Shown piece by piece: positions 45,303-54,840 of a stretch of DNA of 64,000 nucleotides. The notes below the pieces were generated by a model, which made no database searches, was not told the origin of the DNA, and saw only the letters and a list, made by a program, of their open reading frames with translations. The translations under genes and the position numbers were made by a program. The stretch is from contig CBDCJB010000001.1 of assembly GCA_965217605.1 (NCBI GenBank), forward strand, positions 248,001 to 312,000, in the 5' to 3' direction. This DNA comes from JAYYZW01 sp965217605. Lineage in GTDB: Bacteria; Pseudomonadota; Gammaproteobacteria; Ga0077536. Every line of letters starts with the position of its first letter. The stretch's first letter is position 1.

Positions 45303-45349
45303 AGTCGCTGTGCTTAAGGCTCATCGAAACGAATGGCCGTCACGTCAAG

Positions 45350-47216
45350 CTATTCGGCGATCTCGAATGCGAGCACGACGTTTCCGGGTATCCCGATGTT
45401 GAATTGATCCATGCCGGATGACACGTATAACCGATTCTTTACGATGACCGGCCCGCCGAACGAGCCGAGTCCCCCGCCATTTCCTTTGCGACCGTTCACC
45501 GTTTCGTAGTCGCGCACCGTATCGAAGGTCCACACCGGCTTCCCGGTCGCGGTGTCGTAAGCGCGCAGCACGCCGTCACCGGTCCCGGTGAAAACGACTT
45601 CGCCCGTCACGGTGCTGGGCAAGCTGAACGCATTGCTGCATGGCGGTGTCGGCTTACCCTCACAGTCAGGCGCCATTTTCTCAATACGCCATACGGATTG
45701 GCCGGTGAGCAGATCCACCGCCGTGAAGGACCCGTTCGCCTTCATGTCCGCATCCATATCGATGACGGGTACATAGGCGTTTTTGCCGTCGCTCGAGAAT
45801 CCCCACAGGATGCCGCCGACCTCGCCGCCTTTACCAACGCGGATCTGCCACAGGACTTTGCCGCCGTCGTCCGGATCCAGACCGTACAGCATGCCATCCT
45901 TGGATCCGGTCACGATGATCTCCTTACCGTCCGATCGTTCCACCAGGACCGCGGGAGACACGATATCCCGGTCACCGTGTCCCTCCGGGTTTACCGGCGA
46001 ACAGGTGGGCCGGTCGGGATCGACCCAGGCTTCGCAGCCGAGGTGGTAGACGTCTTCGCCACCCATCTGCTCGGGTGCCAGCGAAGTCACCCAACGCTTG
46101 GCGCCTGTTTTTGTATCGAGCGCCATCACCGCGTCGGATTCGGGCACGACCGGCTCGGTCATCTGGTTGCCGGTTGGTACGTAGAGCAGGCCGCGCTTCT
46201 CGTCGACCGTGACCGCCGAAAAAATCACGACCCCCGAAGGTCCGTAGCGATTCGTCCCGGCTTTGGTCGTGCCCAGATACCCGAATTCCTTGTCGATGCT
46301 GTAGGTCTTCCACTTTCGCTCGCCGGTACTTCAGGTCATAGGCGACGATGCTGCCGCGAAATGTACAGCACGGGTATTCCTTGTTTTTGGCAATATTGAG
46401 CACTTCCTGGAGCGAGGACACCGGCACGTAAACTATGCCGTCGTGCGCCGTCACGTTGCCCGTAATGCGTGAGGTCGGCGTCCAATCGGCCCGGTCGCGC
46501 CACAGCAATTGGCCCGTTTCCGCATCTAACGCGTAGACGTTGGCCCCCGTATCGCCAAACACGGCGATGCCGTCGGACACCGCGACGTTCGATCGGATCC
46601 GCCACTCCGCGCGAAACGCCCAGTGCGCGCACCCCGTGTCCGCATCGAGCGAATAGACCCATTGATTGAGATTACCCACGAACAAGCGGTCGCCCACGAC
46701 GGCGATCGGGTGCCCGCCCCCCTTGAACGCGTGGACCTGCGGGAAGGCCACGGCCCACTTGACCTTGAGGTTCGCTAACCCCGCAGCGGTGAACTGCGCA
46801 TTAGTCACATGCCGATTGTACCGGTTGTCTTTCGACAGTCCGGGCCAGTCATACTCTGCATCGGGTACCAGCGGCGACTTGTCTTTGCACATGGTCACGC
46901 CGGGACCGCGCGTGTCCTTTTCGGGTTTGTGGTCGGCGATCCACTTGGATATCGTCCACCGCTTCGCATCGTCCATGCCATTAGCGAACTGCGCCATGAC
47001 GCCGAACCACAGTTCCTTGTGAATTTCCTCGGCGGTCATGTTCGACAAGGCGGGTAAGGATGGGGAAATTGTGGCGCGCCCGTGGCATTCGATACAGTGC
47101 TCGGCGTACAGCGCGGCGCCGTCCAGTCCTTTCGACTCTTCGGCTCCGGGATCAGCGTACGTGGCGAGCGACGCGAAGAGGATTCCAAACAGCGGTAACA
47201 GGTGCAGGTTTCTCAT
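45350..47216 (-). pseudogene. Cytochrome c-PQQ dehydrogenase (paralog B), frameshifted
   Basis: Close paralog of the genes at 7834 and 47621, with the same start, signal peptide, CIECH heme motif and CC pair. Compared with paralog C, the bases around 46327-46335 read GACCTGAAGTACC instead of GACCTGCGTACC, a net gain of one base. The frame shifts there; the remaining 320 or so codons are intact in the shifted frame to the stop at 45350. The length is one more than a multiple of three, as expected. Otherwise little decayed, so the damage looks recent or is a sequencing error. Confidence 0.85.
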
Positions 47217-47349
47217 GGTCCGATCTCCCGACATCGTCTTATTGGATGTTAACCCGTAAGCGTAGCAAAAGAGAGCCGAAAGATTGAATGCTTCGCAAGT
47301 AAATATCGGAGAATTCTCCGTCGCCAATAAAAACAAATACAGATTTCCA

Positions 47350-47453
47350 AGTGCGGTCGCTCGTATCTGCATTCCGACATATACCAGTGACGCGATTACC
47401 TCAAAGGCACCGACGATTTCGGCGATCGTCCCGGTTGCTATCCAGTTCATCAT
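47350..47453 (-). pseudogene. 5' remnant of a small membrane-anchored protein
   Basis: Minus-strand codons from ATG 47453 read MMNWIATGTIAEIVGAFEVI then ASLVYVGMQIRATA, like the single-helix N-terminus of a widespread uncharacterised family (pattern GEIVGAxAVVxSLxYLxxQIR). The rest is missing. It lies between the divergent PQQ dehydrogenases B and C; the remaining 47217-47554 bases show only the B leader and no gene. Confidence 0.45.
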
Positions 47454-47554
47454 GAAGAGAACGAATACGCCATCCCGACGGATGACTACGGCAGGAACCT
47501 GCAGGAGGAGTGGCGCAAGCGCCTGGGCCGCTTGCGAGCGCGCGTAGCGTCCGT

Positions 47555-47620
47555 ATTTGTTATGCTCACGGGACTGCCCTCGGATTAACATCCAATAAGA
47601 CGATGTCGGGAGATCGGACC
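47555..47620 (+). promoter_or_regulatory. Conserved leader of PQQ dehydrogenase C
   Basis: Matches the leader of paralog A (7767-7833) nearly base for base, up to TATTTGTTATGCTCACGGGA at its far end; the inner part (TTAACATCCAATAAGACG onward) also matches paralog B. It contains GGGAGA before the ATG at 47621. Beyond this block the upstream sequences of A and C differ. Confidence 0.6.
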
Positions 47621-49486
47621 ATGAGAAATCTGCGCTTGTTACCCCTGTTTGGGATCCTTTTTGCAGCAACGGCGGTTTCCGCTGATCCCGGAGTGGAAAA
47701 GGCGAAGGGGCCGGACGGCGCCGCGCTGTACGCCGAGCACTGTATCGAATGCCACGGGCGCGCGGCGTTTTCTCCATCGTTGACGGCCTTGTCGAACATG
47801 ACCGCCGAGGAAATTCACAAGGAACTGTGGTTCGGCGTCATGGCGCAGTTCGCTAATGGCATGGACGATGCGAAGCGGTGGACGATCGCCAAATGGATTG
47901 CCGACCACAAACCCGAAAAGGACACGCGCGGTCCCGGCGTGGCCATGTGCAAAGACAAGTCGCCGCTGGTACCCGATGCAGAGTATGACTGGCCCGGACT
48001 GTCGAACGACAACCGGTACAATCGGCATGTGACTAATGCGCAGATCACCGCTGCCGGATTAGCGAACCTCAAGGTCAAGTGGGCCGTGGCCTTCCCGCAG
48101 GTCCACGCGTTCAAGGGGGGCGGGCACCCGGTCGCCGTCGTGGGCGACCGCATCTTCGTGGGTAATCTCAATCAATGGGTCTATTCGCTCGATGCGGACA
48201 CCGGCTGTGCCCACTGGGCATTTCGCGCGGAATGGCGGATCCGATCGAACGTCGCGGTGTCCGACGGCATCGCCGTGTTCGGCGATACGGCGGCCAACGT
48301 CTACGCCGTAGATGCGGAAACGGGCCAATTGCTGTGGCGCGACCGGGCCGATTGGACGCCGACCTCACGCATTACGGGCAACGTGACGACGCACGACGGC
48401 ATAGTTTACGTGCCGGTGTCTTCGCTGCAGGAAGTACTCAATCTCGGCAAGCACAAGGAATACCCGTGCTGTACATTTCGCGGCAGCATCGTCGCCTATG
48501 ACCTGCGTACCGGCGAGCGAAAGTGGAAGACCCACACCATCGACAAGGAGTTCGGGTATCTGGGCACGACCAAAGCCGGGACGAATCGTTATGGTCCGTC
48601 GGGGGTCGTGGTGTTCTCGGCGGTCACGGTCGACGACAAACGCGGCCTGCTTTACGTGCCAACGGGCAACCAGATGACCGAGCCGGTCGTGCCCGAATCC
48701 GACGCGGTGATGGCGCTCGATACAAAAACAGGCGCCAAGCGTTGGGTGACTTCGCTGGCACCCGAGCAGATGGGTGGCGAAGACGTCTACCATTTAGGCT
48801 GCGAAAAGTGGGTCGATCCCGAACAGAAAACCTGTTCACCGGTCAACCCGGAAGGACACGGTGACCGGGATATCGTGTCTCCCGCGGTCCTGGTGGAACG
48901 ATCGGACGGTAAGGAGATCATCGTGACCGGATCCAAGGATGGCATGCTGTACGGTCTGGATCCGGACGCCAGCGGCAAAGTCCTGTGGCAGATCCGCCTT
49001 GGCGCCGGCGGAGAGCTCGGCGGCATCCAGTGGGGATTCTCGAGCGACGGCAAATATGCCTATGTTCCCGTCATCGATATGAATCAGGACATGCGGGCGA
49101 ACGGCTCGTTTACGGCGGTCGATCTGCTGACCGGTAAATCCGTATGGCGTATACAGGATATGAAGCCTGATTGTGAAGGTAAGACGTCACCGCCGTGCAA
49201 CAATGCGTTCAGCTTGCCCAGTACCGTGGCGGGCGGGCTCGTTTTCACCGGGACCGGTGACGGCGTGCTGCGCGCTTACGATACCGCGACCGGCAAGCCG
49301 GTGTGGACGTTCGATACGGTGCGCGAGTATGAAACGGTTAACGGCCGCAAAGGCTTCGGTGGCGGGCTCGGCTCGTTCGGAGGGCCGGTCATCGTAAAGA
49401 ATCGGTTATACGTTTCATCCGGCATGGATCAGTTCAATATCGGGCTGCCCGGCAACGTCGTGCTCGCCTTCGAGATCCCCGAATAG
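47621..49486 (+). CDS. Cytochrome c-PQQ quinoprotein dehydrogenase (paralog C)
   Basis: A 621-residue exported protein built like paralog A: signal peptide, heme motif Cys41-Ile-Glu-Cys44-His45, PQQ-type propeller with vicinal Cys-Cys in EYPCCTFRG, and closing LGSFGGPVIVKNRLYVSSG. It is closer to paralog B than to A by eye. B and C are divergently arranged and about 400 bases apart, as expected from an inverted duplication. It should oxidise an alcohol in the periplasm. A fumarase gene starts 6 bases after its stop, so the two may be co-transcribed. Confidence 0.85.
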   Translation: MRNLRLLPLFGILFAATAVSADPGVEKAKGPDGAALYAEHCIECHGRAAFSPSLTALSNMTAEEIHKELWFGVMAQFANGMDDAKRWTIAKWIADHKPEKDTRGPGVAMCKDKSPLVPDAEYDWPGLSNDNRYNRHVTNAQITAAGLANLKVKWAVAFPQVHAFKGGGHPVAVVGDRIFVGNLNQWVYSLDADTGCAHWAFRAEWRIRSNVAVSDGIAVFGDTAANVYAVDAETGQLLWRDRADWTPTSRITGNVTTHDGIVYVPVSSLQEVLNLGKHKEYPCCTFRGSIVAYDLRTGERKWKTHTIDKEFGYLGTTKAGTNRYGPSGVVVFSAVTVDDKRGLLYVPTGNQMTEPVVPESDAVMALDTKTGAKRWVTSLAPEQMGGEDVYHLGCEKWVDPEQKTCSPVNPEGHGDRDIVSPAVLVERSDGKEIIVTGSKDGMLYGLDPDASGKVLWQIRLGAGGELGGIQWGFSSDGKYAYVPVIDMNQDMRANGSFTAVDLLTGKSVWRIQDMKPDCEGKTSPPCNNAFSLPSTVAGGLVFTGTGDGVLRAYDTATGKPVWTFDTVREYETVNGRKGFGGGLGSFGGPVIVKNRLYVSSGMDQFNIGLPGNVVLAFEIPE

Positions 49487-49492
49487 TGTGCC

Positions 49493-51019
49493 GTGACGGC
49501 GATTAGATCGGAGGACGTCATACAAAGCGTGGTGGACGCGCTGCAATACATCTCGTATTATCATCCGCCCGACTACATCGCGAACCTCGCGCGCGCCTAC
49601 GAACTCGAAGAGTCGCAGGCTGCGCGCGACGCGATGGCGCAGATCTTGATCAACTCCCGCATGTGCGCAGAAGGGCACCGTCCGATTTGCCAGGACACTG
49701 GCATCGTCACCGTCTTTTGCCGCGTAGGCATGGGCGTAAAGTGGACGGACGACATGCTGCTCGACGACATGATCAATGAGGGTATCCGGCGTGCGTACCT
49801 GCATCCGGACAACAAACTGCGTGCCTCGATCGTGGCCGATCCGACGGATACGCGCGTGAATACGAAGGACAACACGCCCGGGGTCATCCATACGGAATTG
49901 GTCTTGGGCGATACGCTCGACATCACCGTGGCCGCAAAAGGCGGCGGCTCCGAGAACAAGGCGAAGTTCACGATGCTCAATCCGTCGGACAGCATCGTCG
50001 ACTGGGTGCTGGAGACGGTACCGACGATGGGCGCGGGCTGGTGCCCGCCAGGCTTACTCGGGATCGGTATCGGCGGCACGGCTGAGAAGGCGATGGTGCT
50101 GGCCAAGGACGCGATGATGGATCCGATCGACATGCAGGAATTGATCGCGCGCGGACCCGCGAACGCCATCGAGGAACTCCGCATCGAGCTTTACGAGAAG
50201 GTCAACGCGCTCGGCATCGGTGCGCAGGGCCTCGGCGGCCTGACCACGGTGCTCGACATCAAGATCAAGGATTATCCGACCCACGCTGCATCGAAACCGG
50301 TGGCGCTCATTCCGAATTGCGCGGCGACACGCCACGTGCATTTCGTGTTGGACGGCTCAGGCGTCGCCAGCTTACCTACGCCGAAACTCGAAGACTGGCC
50401 GGAGATCGCGTGGTCTGTGGGTGACAGTGCGCGCCGTGTAAATTTGGATACCGTAACGCGCGACGAGGTGCGGACGTGGCAGCCCGGTGAAACCTTGTTG
50501 CTATCCGGCGCGATGCTGACCGGTCGGGATGGCGCGCACAAGCGCATTCAGGAGATCTTCGAGCGCGGCGAAACCCTTCCGGACGGCGTCGATTTCAACA
50601 ATCGCTTCATCTATTACGTAGGACCCGTCGACGCCGTGCGCGACGAAGTCGTGGGACCCGCCGGCCCGACGACCGCGACCCGCATGGATAAGTTCACGGA
50701 CATGATGCTCGAGCGCACCGGCCTGCTCGGCATGATTGGCAAGGCGGAGCGCGGACCGGTGGCCATCGAGGCGATTAAACGGCACGGTGCGGTTTATCTG
50801 ATGGCCGTCGGCGGCGCAGCTTACCTCGTGTCGAAGGCCATCCGCGAAGCGCGCGTTATCGCCTTCGAAGAGATGGGTATGGAAGCGATCCACGAATTCG
50901 TGGTCGAAGACATGCCCGTGACGGTCGCGGTGGACAGCCAGGGCACTTCGGTCCACGAAACCGGGCCGCAAGAATGGCGCGCGCGCATCGGCAAGATCCC
51001 GGTATCCGTCGAAGATTAA
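49493..51019 (+). CDS. fumA: Class I fumarate hydratase
   Basis: A 508-residue iron-sulfur fumarase. The three [4Fe-4S] ligands are Cys66 (ICQDTG), Cys184 (GAGWCPPG) and Cys276 (IPNCAATRH), with spacing like that of known class I enzymes. GGGSENKAKF and the C-terminal KAIREARVIAFEEMGMEAIHEF with VAVDSQGTS are also conserved. It interconverts fumarate and malate in the TCA cycle. Start is GTG 49493, six bases after the PQQ dehydrogenase stop. It ends 4 bases before the end of the convergent binding-protein gene. Confidence 0.92.
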   Translation: MTAIRSEDVIQSVVDALQYISYYHPPDYIANLARAYELEESQAARDAMAQILINSRMCAEGHRPICQDTGIVTVFCRVGMGVKWTDDMLLDDMINEGIRRAYLHPDNKLRASIVADPTDTRVNTKDNTPGVIHTELVLGDTLDITVAAKGGGSENKAKFTMLNPSDSIVDWVLETVPTMGAGWCPPGLLGIGIGGTAEKAMVLAKDAMMDPIDMQELIARGPANAIEELRIELYEKVNALGIGAQGLGGLTTVLDIKIKDYPTHAASKPVALIPNCAATRHVHFVLDGSGVASLPTPKLEDWPEIAWSVGDSARRVNLDTVTRDEVRTWQPGETLLLSGAMLTGRDGAHKRIQEIFERGETLPDGVDFNNRFIYYVGPVDAVRDEVVGPAGPTTATRMDKFTDMMLERTGLLGMIGKAERGPVAIEAIKRHGAVYLMAVGGAAYLVSKAIREARVIAFEEMGMEAIHEFVVEDMPVTVAVDSQGTSVHETGPQEWRARIGKIPVSVED

Positions 51020-51023
51020 TGAG

Positions 51024-51956
51024 CTAAAGCCCGCTCACGGGTATATCCGGAACGACGGCAAGCGACGGTCCCGCTGGATGCAGCGCGGGGTATAGCGCGT
51101 GCGCGATGATCTCCGCGCTGTCGGCGAGGCGCGGCCCAGGCCGGCTGAAATAGGCGTTGCCGTCGACGACGAAAATCTGGCGCTCACGGACGGCGCGTAG
51201 CGTTTGCCATTGTGGTTGGGCCAGGATCGGAGCGATTTCTGCAAGGCTGCGTTCCAACGTGAAACCGCAGCACGCGATGAACAGGACATCGGGGTCTGCG
51301 CCGGCGATGTCGTCGAACGTGACGGTTGCCGAGGCTTGTCCGGCGTTATCGAAGCAATCGATACCGCCGGCAAGGGTGACGAGTTCCGGATTCCAGTGAC
51401 CGCCGCAAAACGGCGGATCGACCCATTCCAGAAAAGCCACGCGGCGCTTGTCACGTTCGGTTATATCGCGTGCGGTTCTCGCACCTATGGCCCGAATGCG
51501 CGTACCCATGGTACTTAGGAGATGCTCCGCCTCGATGGGGGTACTCGTGGCGGCGCCGATCGCATTCACCGTGTCCATGACGTCATTCAAGGTTAACGGC
51601 TCAATGTTCACGACCTCCGGGACGTACGTAACGGCATTCGCGAAGGCCTGCACCTCGGCGTCCGCCACGGCACACACGTCACACAGGGATTGCGTAACTA
51701 TCAAGTCCGGCGCCAGACTTTCTAACAATTCCGTATTGAGGCTATAGAGTGCGTTCAGCTGCGCGAGTTCTTGACGTACCTGGCCGTCGATCTGTCCACT
51801 CGGGGTATGGTGATCGATACGAGTCTTGGTGACGCGGGGCAAGTCGATTACGTCCGGCGGGTAATCACACTCATGTGACACACCGACGAGTTGCGCGCGT
51901 AACCCAAGGGCGCAGACGATTTCCGTCGCACTCGGTATCACAGTGACGATGCGCAC
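51024..51956 (-). CDS. BtuF-like cobalamin-binding protein without signal peptide
   Basis: A 310-residue protein of the BtuF/FepB helical-backbone binding fold: RIVTVIPSATEIVCALGLRAQLVGVSHECDYP, APDLIVTQSLCDVC, FLEWVDPPFCGGHWNPELVTLAGG and GADPDVLFIACCGF. It begins directly with the mature domain and has no signal peptide, as in a cytoplasmic group annotated as cobalamin-binding proteins. It precedes no transporter on its own; the ABC importer lies 1.1 kb away, beyond an LLM gene and a REP. Confidence 0.82.
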   Translation of the reverse strand: MRIVTVIPSATEIVCALGLRAQLVGVSHECDYPPDVIDLPRVTKTRIDHHTPSGQIDGQVRQELAQLNALYSLNTELLESLAPDLIVTQSLCDVCAVADAEVQAFANAVTYVPEVVNIEPLTLNDVMDTVNAIGAATSTPIEAEHLLSTMGTRIRAIGARTARDITERDKRRVAFLEWVDPPFCGGHWNPELVTLAGGIDCFDNAGQASATVTFDDIAGADPDVLFIACCGFTLERSLAEIAPILAQPQWQTLRAVRERQIFVVDGNAYFSRPGPRLADSAEIIAHALYPALHPAGPSLAVVPDIPVSGL

Positions 51957-51971
51957 GTGGATCCGATCCCG

Positions 51972-52982
51972 TCAGGCGCGGAAGTGGGGCATGACCTCTT
52001 CGGCGAAGAGCGCCAGATGGTCGTTCATCCGTTCCACTTCGTAGCCCGGGGGCACGGTCCAACTGTAATACCGTTCGATACCGGTTTCCTCTACGTAAGC
52101 GCCGATCAAATCTACAGCCTGTTCGGGCCTTACACATAATAAGATACCCAAATCACGCAGATCGTCCGCACCGTTGATTTCAGGGAACAGTGCCTGACCG
52201 GCTTCACCTAGCCATTGGTTGTACATCTGGATCTGGTAGAGCACATGCGGCGCAACGTTCGCAAACGTGTTATCCGGGTCCTTCGATACGATGAGCCAAA
52301 AATGACCGCCCGCGAGACGCCCTTGGCCGGGACGTCCCAGGCGCTGCCACTCTTCTTTAAAGATCTTCGCCTGCTCGACCATCGCGCCCGTACCGATATA
52401 TCCGTCGCCCAGCCGCGCCGCGCGTTTGGCCGCAGCCGGCGCAAAACCACCGACCCATAACGGTGGCCGTGGCGCCTGCACCGGGGGTGGTTGCAGGACG
52501 GCACCGCTTATTTGGTAATGCACACCTGCGTGATCGACCGTTTCGCCTTCCCACAAGCGGCGAATGATGTCGAGCCCTTCATCCGTGCGCCCGGCGCGGT
52601 CCGAGGTGTTGAACCCCAATCCGTCGAATTCCTGCGGCCGATAACCGATGCCGACACCCAGTTCGAACCGGCCGCGCGAGAGAATGTCGATGGTGGCGCC
52701 GTCCTCGGCCACGCGCACCGCATCGTGCAGGGGAAGCAGCAGGACGCTCGTGCCGATCCGGATCTGCTGAGTCGTTGCGGCGACTGCCGCCGCGAGCGGC
52801 AGAATGGACGGCGCGTGCCCGTCGTCGCAGAAATGGTGCTCGGTCAGCCACACATCGTCGTAGCCGATGGTTTCGGCCCAGGCGATCTGGCGCAAATGCG
52901 CGGCATAGAGATCTCCGTATTCGGTTTGCCATTGGGCAGGATTGCGGAAGGAGTACCAGAGACCGAATTTTAATGCTGCCAT
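51972..52982 (-). CDS. LLM-class flavin-dependent oxidoreductase
   Basis: A 336-residue luciferase-like protein with DVWLTEHHFCDDGHAPS, the classical TEHHF segment of FMN-type alkanal/luciferase-like monooxygenases, then RIGTSVLLLPLHDAVRVAEDGATIDILSRGRFELGVGIGYR and PPLWVGGFAPAAAKRAARLGDG. It lies 15 bases upstream of the BtuF-like gene on the same strand, so they are probably one operon. Substrate unknown. Confidence 0.87.
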   Translation of the reverse strand: MAALKFGLWYSFRNPAQWQTEYGDLYAAHLRQIAWAETIGYDDVWLTEHHFCDDGHAPSILPLAAAVAATTQQIRIGTSVLLLPLHDAVRVAEDGATIDILSRGRFELGVGIGYRPQEFDGLGFNTSDRAGRTDEGLDIIRRLWEGETVDHAGVHYQISGAVLQPPPVQAPRPPLWVGGFAPAAAKRAARLGDGYIGTGAMVEQAKIFKEEWQRLGRPGQGRLAGGHFWLIVSKDPDNTFANVAPHVLYQIQMYNQWLGEAGQALFPEINGADDLRDLGILLCVRPEQAVDLIGAYVEETGIERYYSWTVPPGYEVERMNDHLALFAEEVMPHFRA

Positions 52983-53008
52983 AAAGAAGCTATCCCATAA
53001 TTACTGGC

Positions 53009-53079
53009 CCCGGATTCCGCTTCGCTCCATCCAGGCTACTTGGCCTATGTAGCCTGGATGGAGCGAAGCGGAATCCGGG
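53009..53079. repeat. REP palindrome, copy 1 (perfect)
   Basis: 31-base arms (CCCGGATTCCGCTTCGCTCC then ATCCAGGCTAC, and the exact complement) around a 9-base loop. It lies one base past the stop of the ABC ATPase gene and upstream of the LLM gene, where it may end transcription. A decayed copy lies at 57374-57444. Confidence 0.9.
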
Positions 53080-53080
53080 A

Positions 53081-53863
53081 TCATTCTAAATCCGCGCTAT
53101 CGCCCATTAATGCCTGTTCTATCCCCGCATCCTTGAGATAGCGGCGCGCCACGCCGAACACCGTTTCAATGTGCTCGGCTGTCAGCACTTCACGTGGCGT
53201 ACCGCAGGCGTGTATGCGCCCCTCATTTAACAACATGAGGCGGTCGCAGTGTCGAGCGGCGATGTTGAGATCATGTAGCACCACGACCGTGCCGCAGTCG
53301 TGTTGCGCATGTTCGTGTAATACGTCGAAGATCTCGAGTTGAAAGCGGGGATCGAGATTCGCGATTGGCTCGTCCGCCAAGATGAGATCGTGAACCCCAG
53401 CCAGTAGGCGCGCGATGTGCACGCGGGCCAATTCGCCGCCGGATAGTGTGTCGCCGCGGCGGTCGAGGAGCGACGTGAGCGCCGTTTTCTCTATTGCATC
53501 GGCCACGAACTGCTCGTCCTCTGCATCCAGGGCGCCGAGGCCGCGGGCATAGGGTAATCGCCCCAGCGACACGATCGTTCCTACCGATAGCGGCCAATGC
53601 AGTTGCGGGTTTTGCGGGTGGTAGCCGATCCGTCGCGCGCGCACATCGGCGCTGAGTTGGGTGAGATCGACGCCGTCGAGCATGATGCGTCCGGCCGCCA
53701 TTGGCTCGAGACAGGCAAGTGCCCGCAACAGCGTAGATTTGCCCGCTCCATTAGGACCGATCACACCCAGGAATTCTCCGGCACGGAGTTCGATCGCGAC
53801 GTCATCCAAGATTCGGCGGGCCTGTTTCTCGACGACGATGCCGGAGGCGACTAAATGTTTCAT
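53081..53863 (-). CDS. FecE/BtuD-type ABC transporter ATPase
   Basis: A 260-residue ATPase: Walker A GPNGAGKST (36-44), signature LSGGELARV, Walker B LILADEP, H-loop VVVLHDLN. It belongs to the iron-siderophore/cobalamin group. Its start overlaps the permease stop by ATGA. With the next two genes it forms an importer (order on the minus strand: binding protein, permease, ATPase). It energises import across the inner membrane. Confidence 0.92.
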   Translation of the reverse strand: MKHLVASGIVVEKQARRILDDVAIELRAGEFLGVIGPNGAGKSTLLRALACLEPMAAGRIMLDGVDLTQLSADVRARRIGYHPQNPQLHWPLSVGTIVSLGRLPYARGLGALDAEDEQFVADAIEKTALTSLLDRRGDTLSGGELARVHIARLLAGVHDLILADEPIANLDPRFQLEIFDVLHEHAQHDCGTVVVLHDLNIAARHCDRLMLLNEGRIHACGTPREVLTAEHIETVFGVARRYLKDAGIEQALMGDSADLE

Positions 53864-54840
53864 GCGCGATCGGTCCGGCTTTTCAACACGAGATGCAAGA
53901 AAAATGGCGCGCCGACCAGCGCCGTGACCACGCCCAGTCTGAGTTCACCGGCTACTACCGGTATCCGCGTGCCAATATCAGCGGCAAGTGTCAGCGCTGC
54001 GCCACCGATCGCGCTCGCACCGAGCAGCGCGCCGGGCCGATGGCCGACCAGCGGCCTCAACAGATGCGGTACGACGAGGCCGATAAAGCCGACCACGCCG
54101 GTTACCGCTACACCGCTGCCAACGGCGAACGCCGCCCCAACGATAATCCGCGCGCGAGTTTGGCCGAGATTGACACCGAGGCTAACGGCGGTGTCCTCGC
54201 CCAGCGATAAGGCATCCAATGCGCGACCCGTTGTGATCAACATCACGCATCCAACGAGGATAAACGGCAGGATCAGTAGGACGTGCTCAAAACTTCGATT
54301 CGATAACGAGCCGAGCAGCCAAAAAAAGATCTCGTAGGTTGCAAATGGATTAGGCGACAGGCTCAAAAGGAGCGCGGTCAATGCGCCGGCGAGGCTGTTG
54401 ATGGCCACGCCCGCGAGAATAATGGTGAGGATGCCGGCATTGCGGCCAGCCAATAGGTAGATCGCGACGACCGACAGCAAGGCCCCGGCAATGCCGCTTA
54501 GCGGCAATGTCCAATGCGTGGCGCCTGCAGCTCCGAGGTAAAAAGTCAGGACCGCGCCCAAGGCTGCGCAACCGGAAACACCGATGATGCCGGGTTCCGC
54601 TAGCGGGTTACGTAATAAACCCTGCAGCGCTGCACCGGCGAGGCCCAGGCCGCCGCCCACCAATATAGCGAGGAGCGCACGCGGCAGGCGAATTTCACGC
54701 GCGATCAAACTCATCGCTTGCGTGTCGTCCGCAAGCAGGTGGGGGAGCAAGCTCTGCGGGGAGATAAAGACCGGCCCCACGCACAGCGAAGCGACAAACA
54801 ACAGGACCGTCAGCGCGATCAATACGACGTAGAGCTTCAT
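53860..54840 (-). CDS. FecCD/BtuC-type ABC transporter permease
   Basis: A 326-residue polytopic permease with about ten helices and the family hallmarks GLGLAGAALQGLLRNPLAEPGIIGVSGCAALG, GRALDALSLGEDTAVSLGV (the loop that meets the ATPase) and GFIGLVVPHLLRPLVG. ATG 54840 is chosen because it overlaps the binding-protein stop by ATGA. The substrate is a siderophore, heme or cobalamin. Confidence 0.92.
   Translation of the reverse strand: MKLYVVLIALTVLLFVASLCVGPVFISPQSLLPHLLADDTQAMSLIAREIRLPRALLAILVGGGLGLAGAALQGLLRNPLAEPGIIGVSGCAALGAVLTFYLGAAGATHWTLPLSGIAGALLSVVAIYLLAGRNAGILTIILAGVAINSLAGALTALLLSLSPNPFATYEIFFWLLGSLSNRSFEHVLLILPFILVGCVMLITTGRALDALSLGEDTAVSLGVNLGQTRARIIVGAAFAVGSGVAVTGVVGFIGLVVPHLLRPLVGHRPGALLGASAIGGAALTLAADIGTRIPVVAGELRLGVVTALVGAPFFLHLVLKSRTDRA

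Noticed and set aside
45972..47777. 601-codon minus-strand frame extending upstream of paralog B
   Set aside because: The part before 47216 crosses the leader and another gene's start; the conserved start and signal peptide are at 47216, and past the frameshift the frame is nonsense.
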